A stretch of 41,808 bases of DNA from an uncultured Collinsella sp. GTDB lineage: Bacteria > Actinomycetota > Coriobacteriia > Coriobacteriales > Coriobacteriaceae. Made by a program: the position numbers and the translations under genes. The notes below the pieces were generated by a model. That model had not been told where the DNA came from and ran no database searches. It worked only from the letters and a program-made list of their open reading frames with translations. Below, one piece after another: positions 8,721-17,209 of the stretch. Within the stretch, counting starts at the first letter, position 1; each line of letters begins with the position of its first letter. Where the stretch lies: the NCBI GenBank assembly GCA_958405195.1, contig CATYDM010000015.1, forward strand, positions 1 through 41,808, written 5' to 3'.

Positions 8721-10748
8721 ATGGAACAAAAGGCCAAGGAGGCAGCCTCGCACGCTGCGATTCCTGTGAGCATCTCGGCGATGCTCGTCACGCTGGGCGT
8801 GGTGTACGGCGATATCGGCACCAGTCCTATGTATGTAACCAAGGCGCTCGTTGCCGGCAACGGCGGCATCGGAAGCGTCACGGAGGAGTTCGTGCTCGGC
8901 GCGCTCTCCCTTGTCGTGTGGACGGTCACGCTGCTGACCACCATCAAGTATGTGCTCATCTCGCTGCGCGCCGATAACCATGGTGAGGGCGGCATCTTTG
9001 CCCTGTACAGCCTGGTCAAGCGCTGCGGCAAGTGGCTTATCATCCCCGCCATGCTGGGTGGCGCCGCGCTGCTCGCCGACGGCATCCTGACGCCGGCCGT
9101 TACCGTTACCACGGCCATCGAGGGCCTGCGCACCATCCCGGCGGTCCATGCCGTGCTGGGCGATGACCAGGGCCGCGTCGTCGCCATTACGCTCGCCATC
9201 ATCATCGTGCTCTTCTTGGTACAGCGCATCGGTACGGCCAAGATCGGTCACGCCTTTGGCCCCATCATGACGCTGTGGTTCCTGTTCCTGGGCGGCACGG
9301 GTCTGTTCTTTGTCTTCCAGCACCCCGCCGTGCTGCTGTGCCTCAACCCGGTGCGCGGCATCGCCTTTTTGCTGAGCCCCAACAACCACGCGGGCATCAT
9401 GATTCTGGGCAGCTGCTTCCTCGCCACCACCGGTGCCGAGGCGCTCTACTCCGACATGGGCCACGTCGGCCGCGGCAACATCTACGCTACCTGGCCGTTC
9501 GTTAAGTGCTGCCTGCTGCTTTCCTATATGGGCCAGGGCGCTTGGCTTATGAACAACGCTGCCAACCCCGAGCTCATGGGCATTGCCGATCTCAACCCGT
9601 TCTACCAGATGCTCGCCCCGGGCCTGCGCCCGTTTGCCGTCGGCCTTTCCACCGTTGCGGCCATCATTGCCTCGCAGGCGCTCATCACCGGCGCATTTTC
9701 GCTGGTGTCCGAGGCCAGCCGTCTGGACCTCATGCCGCACATGCAGGTCTTCTACCCTGCCGAGACCAAGGGCCAGCTCTACATCCCCATGGTCAACAAC
9801 GTCATGCTTGTCGGCTGCGTCATCGTGGTGCTGCTGTTCCAGAACTCGGCGCATATGGAAGCCGCCTACGGCCTTGCCATTACGCTGACTATGATGTGCA
9901 CCACGCTGCTGCTCTTCTTCTACCTGCACGAGGAGCGCGAGCTCAAGGTCGCGCCGTGGATCTTCGCGGCCTTCTTCCTTTTGCTCGAAGGCTTCTTCTT
10001 CGTGAGCTCGCTCACCAAGTTCTTCCACGGCGGCTACTTCACCATCCTCATGGCCGCGCTCATCATGGGCATTATGGTGTGCTGGTACAATGGTACGGCT
10101 GTTGAGCAGCGCCAATTTACGCTGCTGCCGCTGCGCAGCTACCTGCCGCAGCTCAAGCGCCTGCGCGACGACGACCGTTACGAGCGCATGAGCGACAACG
10201 TCGTGTACCTGACCAAGGACACCCATACCGACTACATCGACCGCGATATCGTCTATTCGATCTTGGACAAGCATCCCAAGCGCGCTCGCGCCTGGTGGTT
10301 TGTGAATGTCGAGACCATGGACGAACCGCACACCTTTGCCTATTCGGTCGAGACGTTCGGTACCGACTACGTGTTCCGCGTGCATCTGTACCTGGGCTAC
10401 AAGATCAACCAGCGCGTCAATGCCTACCTGCGCCAGGTCGTTCAGGACCTGGCTGCCACCGGCGAGCTGCCGCCGCAGACGCATGACTACTCGGTCTACA
10501 AGGATCCGGGTAACATCGGCACGTTCAAGTTCGTCCTGATTCGTAAGCTTCTGGCGCCTGAAAGCGATGTGGAGCCGAGCGAGCGTACGGCCATCACGCT
10601 CAAGTACATCATCCGCCGCGCCGCCGGCACGCCCGCGCGCTGGTACGGCTTGGAGAACTCCAACGTGAGCTTTGAGTACGTGCCGCTGTTCACCAAGTTC
10701 AAGGCCGTGAACAAGATGCAGCGCCTGGCTCCCAACGAGCGGCCGTAG
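8721..10748 (+). CDS. kup: Kup-family potassium uptake protein
   Basis: A 675-residue potassium:proton symporter of the KUP/HAK/KT family. The family signature VVYGDIGTSPMYV is at the N-terminus (about residues 21-33), followed by about 12 membrane helices and a cytosolic C-terminal domain from about residue 450. ATG 8721 is chosen because GGGAGGA sits 8 bp upstream; the in-frame TTG at 8703 overlaps that site. Downstream lie a small membrane protein and a KdpD/KdpE-like two-component pair, which suggests that transcription or activity responds to potassium or turgor. I did not find a c-di-AMP riboswitch in the roughly 120-bp leader. Confidence 0.95.
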   Translation: MEQKAKEAASHAAIPVSISAMLVTLGVVYGDIGTSPMYVTKALVAGNGGIGSVTEEFVLGALSLVVWTVTLLTTIKYVLISLRADNHGEGGIFALYSLVKRCGKWLIIPAMLGGAALLADGILTPAVTVTTAIEGLRTIPAVHAVLGDDQGRVVAITLAIIIVLFLVQRIGTAKIGHAFGPIMTLWFLFLGGTGLFFVFQHPAVLLCLNPVRGIAFLLSPNNHAGIMILGSCFLATTGAEALYSDMGHVGRGNIYATWPFVKCCLLLSYMGQGAWLMNNAANPELMGIADLNPFYQMLAPGLRPFAVGLSTVAAIIASQALITGAFSLVSEASRLDLMPHMQVFYPAETKGQLYIPMVNNVMLVGCVIVVLLFQNSAHMEAAYGLAITLTMMCTTLLLFFYLHEERELKVAPWIFAAFFLLLEGFFFVSSLTKFFHGGYFTILMAALIMGIMVCWYNGTAVEQRQFTLLPLRSYLPQLKRLRDDDRYERMSDNVVYLTKDTHTDYIDRDIVYSILDKHPKRARAWWFVNVETMDEPHTFAYSVETFGTDYVFRVHLYLGYKINQRVNAYLRQVVQDLAATGELPPQTHDYSVYKDPGNIGTFKFVLIRKLLAPESDVEPSERTAITLKYIIRRAAGTPARWYGLENSNVSFEYVPLFTKFKAVNKMQRLAPNERP

Positions 10749-10809
10749 GCGCCGACAGGTTGCATGGAGTTGGTTTTCGATGGACAAGATTGAGACCGGG
10801 GAGGCAAAC

Positions 10810-11004
10810 ATGGATGCAAAGATGCTTGATGGCCGCGAGGTGGTTGCCGAGCTGGTACGTGAGGCACGCGCCGACGCCGCCGAAGATCGGTTTTTGACGA
10901 ACCGTGCCAACATGGATATGGCCGACCGCGTGATCTCGATCGTGGCGCTGGTATTTGGAGCGGTGTGCGTGTGTGCCCTGCTCGCGCACGTGCTGTTTGT
11001 CTAG
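10810..11004 (+). CDS. Small single-span membrane protein
   Basis: A 64-residue protein with a charged, helical first half (MDAKMLDGREVVAELVREAR) and one C-terminal membrane helix rich in Val, Ala and Cys. GGGGAGG lies 5 bp before ATG 10810; an alternative ATG at 10780 has a poorer site and would add 10 residues. I do not recognise a family. It sits between kup and the KdpD-like kinase on the same strand, so a regulatory or accessory role in potassium transport is plausible but only inferred. It is not KdpF-like in length or sequence. Confidence 0.6.
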   Translation: MDAKMLDGREVVAELVREARADAAEDRFLTNRANMDMADRVISIVALVFGAVCVCALLAHVLFV

Positions 11005-11050
11005 CGACCGCCGGTTGCAAAGGCTATACACTTGGAACCACCACAAGGGA

Positions 11051-11094
11051 AACCACCACAAAGGTGCCTGTCCCTTTGTGGTGGTTTTTGTTTT
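11051..11094 (+). terminator. Terminator-like palindrome, ACAAAGG family (variant)
   Basis: AACCACCACAAAGG (11051-11064) pairs exactly with CCTTTGTGGTGGTT (11073-11086), followed by TTTGTTTTT. The inner ACAAAGG/CCTTTGT matches the short palindrome family, but the outer arm is CCACC rather than GTG. With its T-rich tail it should terminate kup and the small protein before the kinase gene. A partial direct copy of the left arm lies just upstream (AACCACCACAAGGG). Confidence 0.7.
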
Positions 11095-11115
11095 TGAGAG
11101 AGGGGCGGGGCACTG

Positions 11116-12741
11116 ATGGACGTCCGTACGGACGGTGATATTGCCGATAGCTTTTGGTGGCGGCGCACAACGCTGACGCGCCGCACTCCTCTGTATGACG
11201 CCTGCGTATCGGTGGGGCTGCTGGTCGCGGCGACGATTGTGGGCGCGCTGCTCGACCATCCGGGCCTCGCGCCGAGCATCATGATCGTCTATGTGTTCGC
11301 CGTTCAGCTGTGCGCATTCTTTACCTGGAGTCGCCTGTATTGCTTGCTGAGCTCGGCTGCCGCCGTGGCGCTCTACAACTTCTTGTTTGTCGACCCGCGC
11401 TACTCGCTGTCGCTTATCGACCGCGGCTATCCCGGCATGTTCTTCATCATGTTCGTGGTCTCGCTTGTGTCGAGCTCGATTGCGTTGGCCCTGCGCCGCG
11501 CCTTGGCACAGGCTGCCGCCAGCGACCGCCGCACGCATATGGTGCTCGAGACCAATCGCATGCTGCAGCGCTGCGCCGACGAGCAGCAGATCGTTCACGC
11601 CATGGCAACGCAGCTGGCGCGTCTTTCGGGCTGTCCGGTCGTGTGGTACAGCGCCGACGCCGAGGGCGATGACCTGCTGCCGCGTGCGACATACACGGCC
11701 GTGGGCGATGCCGCACCGGTGCACGAACTGGCGCCGCAGATGCCGCCGCGGCTCTCGGCGTCCGCCTATGTGGGAACGCCGCTCGACGCCACGTTTGGCG
11801 GCTCGGCGTTTTATGGCATCTACCTGACGGTTCGCACAGGCGACGGCTTCGCGCGCTCGGGCGACCCCGCCTCGGTGGTGGGCGTGCTGGCTATCGTTGC
11901 CGAGCCCGACGTGCTGACGCACGAGGAGCGAACACTTGCCGATGCTATCGTGAGCGAAGGCGAGCTGGCACTCGATCGCGCCCGCGCCATGGAGGCCCGC
12001 GAGGAGGCGGCGGTGCTCGCCAAAAACGAACAGCTGCGCGCCAACCTGCTGCGCTCCATCTCGCACGATCTGCGTACGCCGCTCACCAGTATTTCGGGCA
12101 ATGCCGATGTCCTGCTCGATCAGGGCTCGACCGGCACCGCGGTGCTCGATGCCCAGACGCGCCGCGGCCTGCTCCTTTCCATTCGCTCGGATGCGCAATG
12201 GCTCAACGCCACCGTCGAGAACCTGCTCGCCATCACCAAGCTCGAGGGTGGCGGTATGCGCCTGTCGACCACACTCGAGCTCATGGACGATATCGTCGAG
12301 GAGGCGCTGCGCCACGTAAATCCGGCCGTGCGCGAGCACGACCTTAAGGTGGTGGCGTGCGATGAGCCGGCGCTCGTCAATGTCGATGCGCGCCTGATGG
12401 TGCAGCTGGTGGTCAATCTGGTGAACAACGCCATCACCTATACGCCCGCGGGTTCGCATATCGTGATTTCGATTAGCGTCGACGATGGACGCGTGGCGTG
12501 CTCGGTGGCCGATGATGGTCCGGGCATCGCACCCGAGGATCGCGAGCGGATCTTTGAGTCGTTCTATACCGCCAACCATGGTCTGGCCGACAGCCACCGC
12601 AGCGTTGGCCTGGGTCTTTCGCTCTGCCGCTCCATTGCGCTGGCACATGGCGGTAGCATAGAGGTTGCCGCGGCGGACCCGCACGGTTCGGTCTTTACGA
12701 TTGAACTTCCCGCCGCCGACGTTTCGTTTGATAAGGAGTAG
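11116..12741 (+). CDS. KdpD-like sensor histidine kinase lacking the KdpD/Usp N-terminal half
   Basis: A 541-residue membrane kinase. Residues about 28-128 form a four-helix DUF4118 membrane domain as in KdpD. A GAF-like region spans about 150-285. The dimerisation/phosphorylation helix has SISHDLRTPLTS with His317, then an ATPase domain with VNLVNNAITYTP (N box), DDGPGIAP (G1) and GLGLSLC (G2). Classical KdpD is near 900 residues; the cytosolic N-terminal KdpD and universal-stress domains are absent. It is followed 4 bp later by its response-regulator gene, so the two are co-transcribed. No kdpFABC genes are in the window; the nearest transporter is Kup, the likely but unproven target. Confidence 0.9.
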   Translation: MDVRTDGDIADSFWWRRTTLTRRTPLYDACVSVGLLVAATIVGALLDHPGLAPSIMIVYVFAVQLCAFFTWSRLYCLLSSAAAVALYNFLFVDPRYSLSLIDRGYPGMFFIMFVVSLVSSSIALALRRALAQAAASDRRTHMVLETNRMLQRCADEQQIVHAMATQLARLSGCPVVWYSADAEGDDLLPRATYTAVGDAAPVHELAPQMPPRLSASAYVGTPLDATFGGSAFYGIYLTVRTGDGFARSGDPASVVGVLAIVAEPDVLTHEERTLADAIVSEGELALDRARAMEAREEAAVLAKNEQLRANLLRSISHDLRTPLTSISGNADVLLDQGSTGTAVLDAQTRRGLLLSIRSDAQWLNATVENLLAITKLEGGGMRLSTTLELMDDIVEEALRHVNPAVREHDLKVVACDEPALVNVDARLMVQLVVNLVNNAITYTPAGSHIVISISVDDGRVACSVADDGPGIAPEDRERIFESFYTANHGLADSHRSVGLGLSLCRSIALAHGGSIEVAAADPHGSVFTIELPAADVSFDKE

Positions 12742-12745
12742 CGTT

Positions 12746-13459
12746 GTGCCGAACTCTGCCGTAAAACCGCTCATCTTGGTCGTTGAGGACGACCCCGCCG
12801 TTCGCAACCTTATCGTTGCCGCGCTCGAGACGCACGGCTTGCGCCATATGGCCGTGGAGACCGCCCATGCCGCCATCGCCGCCGCCTCGTCGCAGGCGCC
12901 GAGCATCGTGCTGCTCGATCTGGGGCTGCCCGATATGGACGGCGTCAAGGTGGTGGAGTCGGTGCGCGCATGGTCGGGCATGCCGATTATCGTGGTCTCG
13001 GCGCGCAGCGAGGACGCGGACAAGATTCGCGCGCTCGATGCCGGCGCCGACGACTACCTGACCAAGCCGTTTTCGGTCGAGGAGCTGCTCGCGCGTATTC
13101 GCACGACGCTCAGGCGCCTTTCGTATGCGCAAACGGGCGGCGTTGTCTCCGAGGGCTCGTTCGATACCGGTGATCTGCATATCGATTTTGATGCCGGCAT
13201 TGCCACGATGGATGGCGAGGAGTTGCACCTGACGCCGATTGAGTACAAGCTCCTGTGCCTGCTGGCGCATAACGCCGACAAGGTACTGACGCACCAGTTT
13301 ATCCTGCACGAGATTTGGGGCACGGCAACTAAGAGTGACCTGGCAAGCCTGCGCGTCTTTATGGGTACGCTGCGTAAGAAGATCGAGTCCGACCCCGCGC
13401 ATCCGCGCTATATCCAGACGCACGTGGGTATCGGCTATCGCCTGGTCACCCAAGGGTAG
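12746..13459 (+). CDS. KdpE-like OmpR-family response regulator
   Basis: A 237-residue DNA-binding regulator with a receiver domain (acidic pair Asp15/Asp16, phospho-acceptor Asp58 in VLLDLGLPDMDG, conserved Lys in YLTKPF) and a C-terminal winged helix (LTPIEYKLLCLLA and LRVFMGTLRKKIE, the usual OmpR/KdpE segments). The GTG at 12746 is chosen because AAGGAG lies 7 bp upstream and it begins right after the kinase stop; the open frame reaches back to 12665 inside the kinase. It is the expected partner of the KdpD-like kinase. Confidence 0.93.
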   Translation: MPNSAVKPLILVVEDDPAVRNLIVAALETHGLRHMAVETAHAAIAAASSQAPSIVLLDLGLPDMDGVKVVESVRAWSGMPIIVVSARSEDADKIRALDAGADDYLTKPFSVEELLARIRTTLRRLSYAQTGGVVSEGSFDTGDLHIDFDAGIATMDGEELHLTPIEYKLLCLLAHNADKVLTHQFILHEIWGTATKSDLASLRVFMGTLRKKIESDPAHPRYIQTHVGIGYRLVTQG

Positions 13460-13479
13460 GATGACGTCCGCCATCCTAC
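13456..13479 (+). terminator. Hairpin at the end of the response-regulator gene
   Basis: GTAGGATG and CATCCTAC form a perfect 8-bp stem with an 8-nt loop that overlaps the stop codon. No T run follows, so termination here is uncertain. The longer hairpin at 13484-13550 follows directly. Confidence 0.4.
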
Positions 13480-13483
13480 TATG

Positions 13484-13550
13484 AGTTGCGGTGAAATAGT
13501 TCTTGTTTGGGCCTTTGCCAGGCATTTTTAGGAACTATTCCACCGCAACT
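13484..13550. repeat. Long hairpin, 19-bp arms and 29-nt loop
   Basis: AGTTGCGGTGAAATAGTTC (13484-13502) pairs with 13532-13550 with one mismatch, around a 29-nt loop that itself contains a small GCC/GGC hairpin. It separates the convergent response-regulator and rlmKL genes. The left arm recurs almost exactly at the very end of the window (41783 onward), showing a dispersed element. Confidence 0.85.
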
Positions 13551-13554
13551 TTGT

Positions 13555-16113
13555 CTATTTGCCCTTGGGCTTGCTGGCGTAGAACTTCTTCTTTTTGGGC
13601 TTGCCGGCAGGGGAGGGTTTGCCGGCAAAGTTGGACCTGCCGTTGCCGGCCTGCGCGTGCGCGGGCGCCGTTGCGCGAGGCTTGCGGGCCTCGGGGTTGC
13701 GCAGCTCCTCGACGCGCTCGGCAATTTCCTCGGCGCTAAAGCCGACCTCGGCCATGGCGTCCTCGATGGGCAGGCGGCGCACGATATAGCAGTGGTGCAC
13801 CTTCTGGTTGCGCGCGAAGTCCTCGGGGATGGTCTGTGCCGTAATGTCCTCCAGCACTACGCCCGCGCGTGCGAGCTTGCGCGTTTCGGGGCGGAAGCCG
13901 CGCAGGTTGCAGCTAAAGATGGCATGGCCGCCCTGCGCGAGCAGGCGCGATACGCCGGCCAAAAGCTCGACATGGTCGCGCTGGACATCCCAGGTACGGC
14001 GGCCCATCTTTGACGAGTTCGAGAACGTGGGCGGGTCGACAAAGATCAGGTCCCAGCGGTTGCGCGTCTGGCGCTGGTCGCGAATCCAGGCGAGCACGTC
14101 GTCGCGCACAAAATGATGCTGCGGACCAACAAAGCCGTTCTGGCGCATATTGCGCTCGGCCCAGTCCAGGTAGGTGTTGGAAAGGTCGACTGTCACGGTT
14201 TCCTCGACGCCGCCGTCGGCCGCATAGCAGGTGGCGGTGCCGGTGTAGGCGAACAGGTTGAGGAAGCGGCGCGCCTGTTTGGCGTGCTCGCGCACCAGGT
14301 TGCGGGTGACGCGATGATCCAGGAAGATGCCCACATCCAAATAGTCGTCAAAGTTGACGGCAAAGGTAAGGCCGCCCTCTTCGATGAGCGGCAGACGACG
14401 GCGCGCGATGTTGGCGCGCTCGCCCGAGCCACCCTTGCCGGCGCCCTGTTTGCCGTACTGCGAGCCGCCGCGCGAACGCATGCGGGCCTTGGCGTGCACG
14501 TGCTCGGCCGGAACATCAAGAATACGCGGCGCGATGGCCAAGATGTCGAGCATGCGGGCCTGGGCAAGCGCGGGGTCGATGGTCTTGGGTGCGGCGTATT
14601 CGGCAATGACGAGCCAGCGGCCCGGCGTCTGCGGGCAGCCCTCGTACAGGTCGATGGCGGCGGAGTAGTCGGGCAGGTCGGCATCGTAGACGCGGTAGCA
14701 GCTCACGCCCTCGCGCTTGGCCCACTTGCGGCGCAGGCGGGCATTCTTGCGCAGGCGGTTGGCGAACTGCTCAGACTCGGGAATGAGCACGGGCAGCGGC
14801 TTGCCGTCGCCCAGGTCGAGCGTGGCGGCAGGTTCGGGCGTGGGAGTATCGGCGGCTTCGTCATGAGCGCCTGCGGTCTGTTCCTCGGCATCTGCGCTGA
14901 TCGCTGCTTCAAATGCCGCGGCGGCGTGGTCGAGCGAGGGCCAAATCTCAATAGCCGCCTCCTCGTTGTTGGGCATGACGGCGATCGAGCGCTTGGGCTC
15001 GGCGTGGAGCGCGCGGGCCAGCAATCCGTCGCGGGTGAGCGCGGCGACCGGTGCCGAAGCGAGCTCGGGCGCGCGGCGCAACTCGCCGACCAGCGTCATG
15101 GCGTCGTGCATGAGCGAAAGCGGGGTCTCGGTGATGTCTGCGACCACGGCGGCACCGGCGACGGCGCCCGCATGGTCCAGCACGGTGGCGGGCTTGGCGG
15201 CACAAAAGTCGACAAAACGCTTGTAGCCGGCGCACTTGGCCATGCGCTCGGCAGTCTTGCGGGCGGCGGGGTCGATGTCTACGGCCACGATGCGCGCCTG
15301 GCGCTCGCGCGCTGCCGCCTCGCGCTCGCGCGCCTCGGCAAGCAGCTGCTCCCACAGAGCGGCGTCGTGTAGCTGCCAGCCCTCAAAGCCCCAGCGCTCG
15401 CGTGCGGCGCCCGGGGCGCGGTCGGTCAGAATGTTCACGGCTTCCAGCAACAGGCCGCCGCCGGCGCACGAGGCATCGATTAGCGTGGGAAGGGCTTCAT
15501 TCTCGTAATCGTCGGCCGTCAACTCGCGCTCGCACAGTGCGGTCCAGCCGACCTGCGCCAGCACCAGGGCGGCGTAGTCGGGGCGCAACACGTGCGCACC
15601 CTCGCCGGCACGGGTCGCCGCGGGCGGCAGGCGCTTGAACAGTGGGTCGCCCGAAAGGTCCAGGCTGATGCTTGCGCGGCGCTGGCGCAGCGAAAGCAAC
15701 AGGTGAACGTCGGGATCGGCAGCGTCGACATCGGCGCGACGGCCCGTGGTCTCGGCCAGACGGTCGCACAGCGCGTCCTTGGCGCGCAGGGCCGAGAAGC
15801 GCGTGTTGCGCAGCTGCTCGGTCACGCCGCGGGCGGTGATGGCAATGGTGGCGCCGGGGCGGACGATGTTCTCCCAGGCGATGTCGTAAACGCTATCGTA
15901 CAGCTCATCGGCATCCTGCGCCTCAAAGCGCCCGAGTACCACGAACACACGGCTCGCCAGGCGCGACCACAGACAGGCGCGGTAGCCTTCTTCGAGCTCG
16001 CCCTCAAATGTAGCGCGGCCCTTCAGCCGGCGAACATGCGAAAGCCCGAGGCGTTTAAGCTCATCGGCGAGTGCGGACTCAAAGCCCTCGGGGCAGCTTG
16101 CGTAAAATTCCAT
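13555..16113 (-). CDS. rlmKL: RlmKL-type bifunctional 23S rRNA methyltransferase, N-terminal site degenerate
   Basis: An 852-residue homologue of E. coli RlmKL, which makes m2G2445 (N-terminal half) and m7G2069 (C-terminal half) in 23S rRNA. Order: N-terminal ferredoxin-like/THUMP region (1-155), RlmL methyltransferase domain (about 165-400), an Ala/Glu-rich insert (about 400-435) and the RlmK domain (about 440-800), then a basic tail. The RlmK half keeps FLNLFAYTGTAT (617-628) and DPPTF (693-697). In the RlmL half the SAM loop reads DASCAGGG (213-220) instead of DPMCGSGT, and the NPPYG catalytic motif is replaced by DITET (326-330). So only the C-terminal activity looks intact. The ATG at 16113 has AGAGAGG upstream. 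Divergent from the HAD gene. Confidence 0.92.
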   Translation of the reverse strand: MEFYASCPEGFESALADELKRLGLSHVRRLKGRATFEGELEEGYRACLWSRLASRVFVVLGRFEAQDADELYDSVYDIAWENIVRPGATIAITARGVTEQLRNTRFSALRAKDALCDRLAETTGRRADVDAADPDVHLLLSLRQRRASISLDLSGDPLFKRLPPAATRAGEGAHVLRPDYAALVLAQVGWTALCERELTADDYENEALPTLIDASCAGGGLLLEAVNILTDRAPGAARERWGFEGWQLHDAALWEQLLAEAREREAAARERQARIVAVDIDPAARKTAERMAKCAGYKRFVDFCAAKPATVLDHAGAVAGAAVVADITETPLSLMHDAMTLVGELRRAPELASAPVAALTRDGLLARALHAEPKRSIAVMPNNEEAAIEIWPSLDHAAAAFEAAISADAEEQTAGAHDEAADTPTPEPAATLDLGDGKPLPVLIPESEQFANRLRKNARLRRKWAKREGVSCYRVYDADLPDYSAAIDLYEGCPQTPGRWLVIAEYAAPKTIDPALAQARMLDILAIAPRILDVPAEHVHAKARMRSRGGSQYGKQGAGKGGSGERANIARRRLPLIEEGGLTFAVNFDDYLDVGIFLDHRVTRNLVREHAKQARRFLNLFAYTGTATCYAADGGVEETVTVDLSNTYLDWAERNMRQNGFVGPQHHFVRDDVLAWIRDQRQTRNRWDLIFVDPPTFSNSSKMGRRTWDVQRDHVELLAGVSRLLAQGGHAIFSCNLRGFRPETRKLARAGVVLEDITAQTIPEDFARNQKVHHCYIVRRLPIEDAMAEVGFSAEEIAERVEELRNPEARKPRATAPAHAQAGNGRSNFAGKPSPAGKPKKKKFYASKPKGK

Positions 16114-16188
16114 GGGTGACCTCTCTGGTTGCGTCGCTCCATTATATGATGGATACTTCGTTTACTCTCGCCCCCGAAAGGAACCCAT

Positions 16189-17016
16189 ATGATTGATGCG
16201 TGCCCCGATTCCGCCGTGCTCTTTTTTGACGTGGACGGCACGCTGACGTCGTTCGATCCCGACAACATGACCGACAAGGACTTTTCGGCGGTTCACCCCT
16301 CGCAGGCGGTCGTCGAGGCGTTTCATCGTCTGCGCGACGCGGGACACCATGCATTTATCTGCACGGGTCGTCCCTTGTGGCTGATTGCCGATGGCCTGCG
16401 CGCGCTGAACCCGGCGGGTGTCGTTGCCATGGCGGGAGCCACGCTCGAGGTCGAGGGCCGCGTGGTACACGAGGACTGCTTTGACGAGGACGTTGTCGAG
16501 GAGCTTGCACGCCGTATGGCCGCGGCAGGGATTGAGGCCTTTTTCGAGACCAACGTGGCTACTTTTGCCCTGGAACCCGCGGGTGTTGAGCAGTCGTCTC
16601 TGATCGGCACTTCTGTGGTGCACAGCACCGAGGAAATGCGCGTCGACGGCAGTCTGCGCGTGGGCAAGGTATGCCTCAATGTGCCCAGTTTGGCTCGCGT
16701 AGCCAATGATGACGGCTTTATCGATTGCGAGTTTGAGCTGTGCAACACCGGTGGCCAGAATCGCGAGCTGAGCCCCAAGGGCATTGACAAGGGCGTGGGC
16801 GTGGCGCGAGCGCTGGCGTATCTGGGCCGCGAGGGAAATGCGCGCACCTTTGGCTTTGGCGATTCGGGCAACGACCTGGGCATGCTCGCCGCCGTCGAGA
16901 CAGCCGTGGCCATGGGCAACGCCATGCCCGAGGTCAAAGCAGTCGCCGACTACGTGACCGACGATGTCGCACACGACGGTACCGTCACAGCGATGCAGCA
17001 TTTCGGCCTCATCTAA
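16189..17016 (+). CDS. Cof-type HAD-family hydrolase
   Basis: A 275-residue HAD-superfamily phosphatase, expected to act on sugar phosphates or flavin/cofactor phosphates in the cytosol. Motif I is FFDVDGTLTSF near the N-terminus with the nucleophile Asp; motif II is in FICTGRP; motif IV is FGFGDSGNDLGML near residue 228. The cap domain between motifs II and III is of the Cof (C2) type. AAAGGA precedes ATG 16189. Monocistronic, divergent from rlmKL with a 75-bp gap. Exact substrate unknown. Confidence 0.88.
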   Translation: MIDACPDSAVLFFDVDGTLTSFDPDNMTDKDFSAVHPSQAVVEAFHRLRDAGHHAFICTGRPLWLIADGLRALNPAGVVAMAGATLEVEGRVVHEDCFDEDVVEELARRMAAAGIEAFFETNVATFALEPAGVEQSSLIGTSVVHSTEEMRVDGSLRVGKVCLNVPSLARVANDDGFIDCEFELCNTGGQNRELSPKGIDKGVGVARALAYLGREGNARTFGFGDSGNDLGMLAAVETAVAMGNAMPEVKAVADYVTDDVAHDGTVTAMQHFGLI

Positions 17017-17088
17017 TGAATCCCGCGTTCTGACGTTTGCCCAAACTGCGACTCTTTGCTTTTGCATGCTCAATCGATTTATCAATCC

Positions 17089-17169
17089 AAACACTGAGGT
17101 GTTTATACCGTTCGCCGAGAAGATAAAAACCCGCAGCTCACGCCTTGATAAACATAGGTAAAGTGTTTA
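17089..17169 (+). promoter_or_regulatory. Candidate operators upstream of transaldolase gene
   Basis: AAACAC (17089-17094) and GTGTTT (17099-17104) form a short palindrome, and TAAACA (17149-17154) with TGTTTA (17164-17169) forms a related second one. Both half-sites share the AAACA/TGTTT core and lie 41-121 bp before the start codon, as expected of repressor or activator sites. No regulator can be named. Confidence 0.4.
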
Positions 17170-17209
17170 GCAGTTTAACGCCCATGTGCAAGCGAAAGGA
17201 ATCAGGCAG

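Noticed and set aside
10699..13023. 774-codon minus-strand frame opposite the small protein, kinase and regulator genes
   Set aside because: It crosses several genes with clear family motifs on the other strand; its own translation has none.
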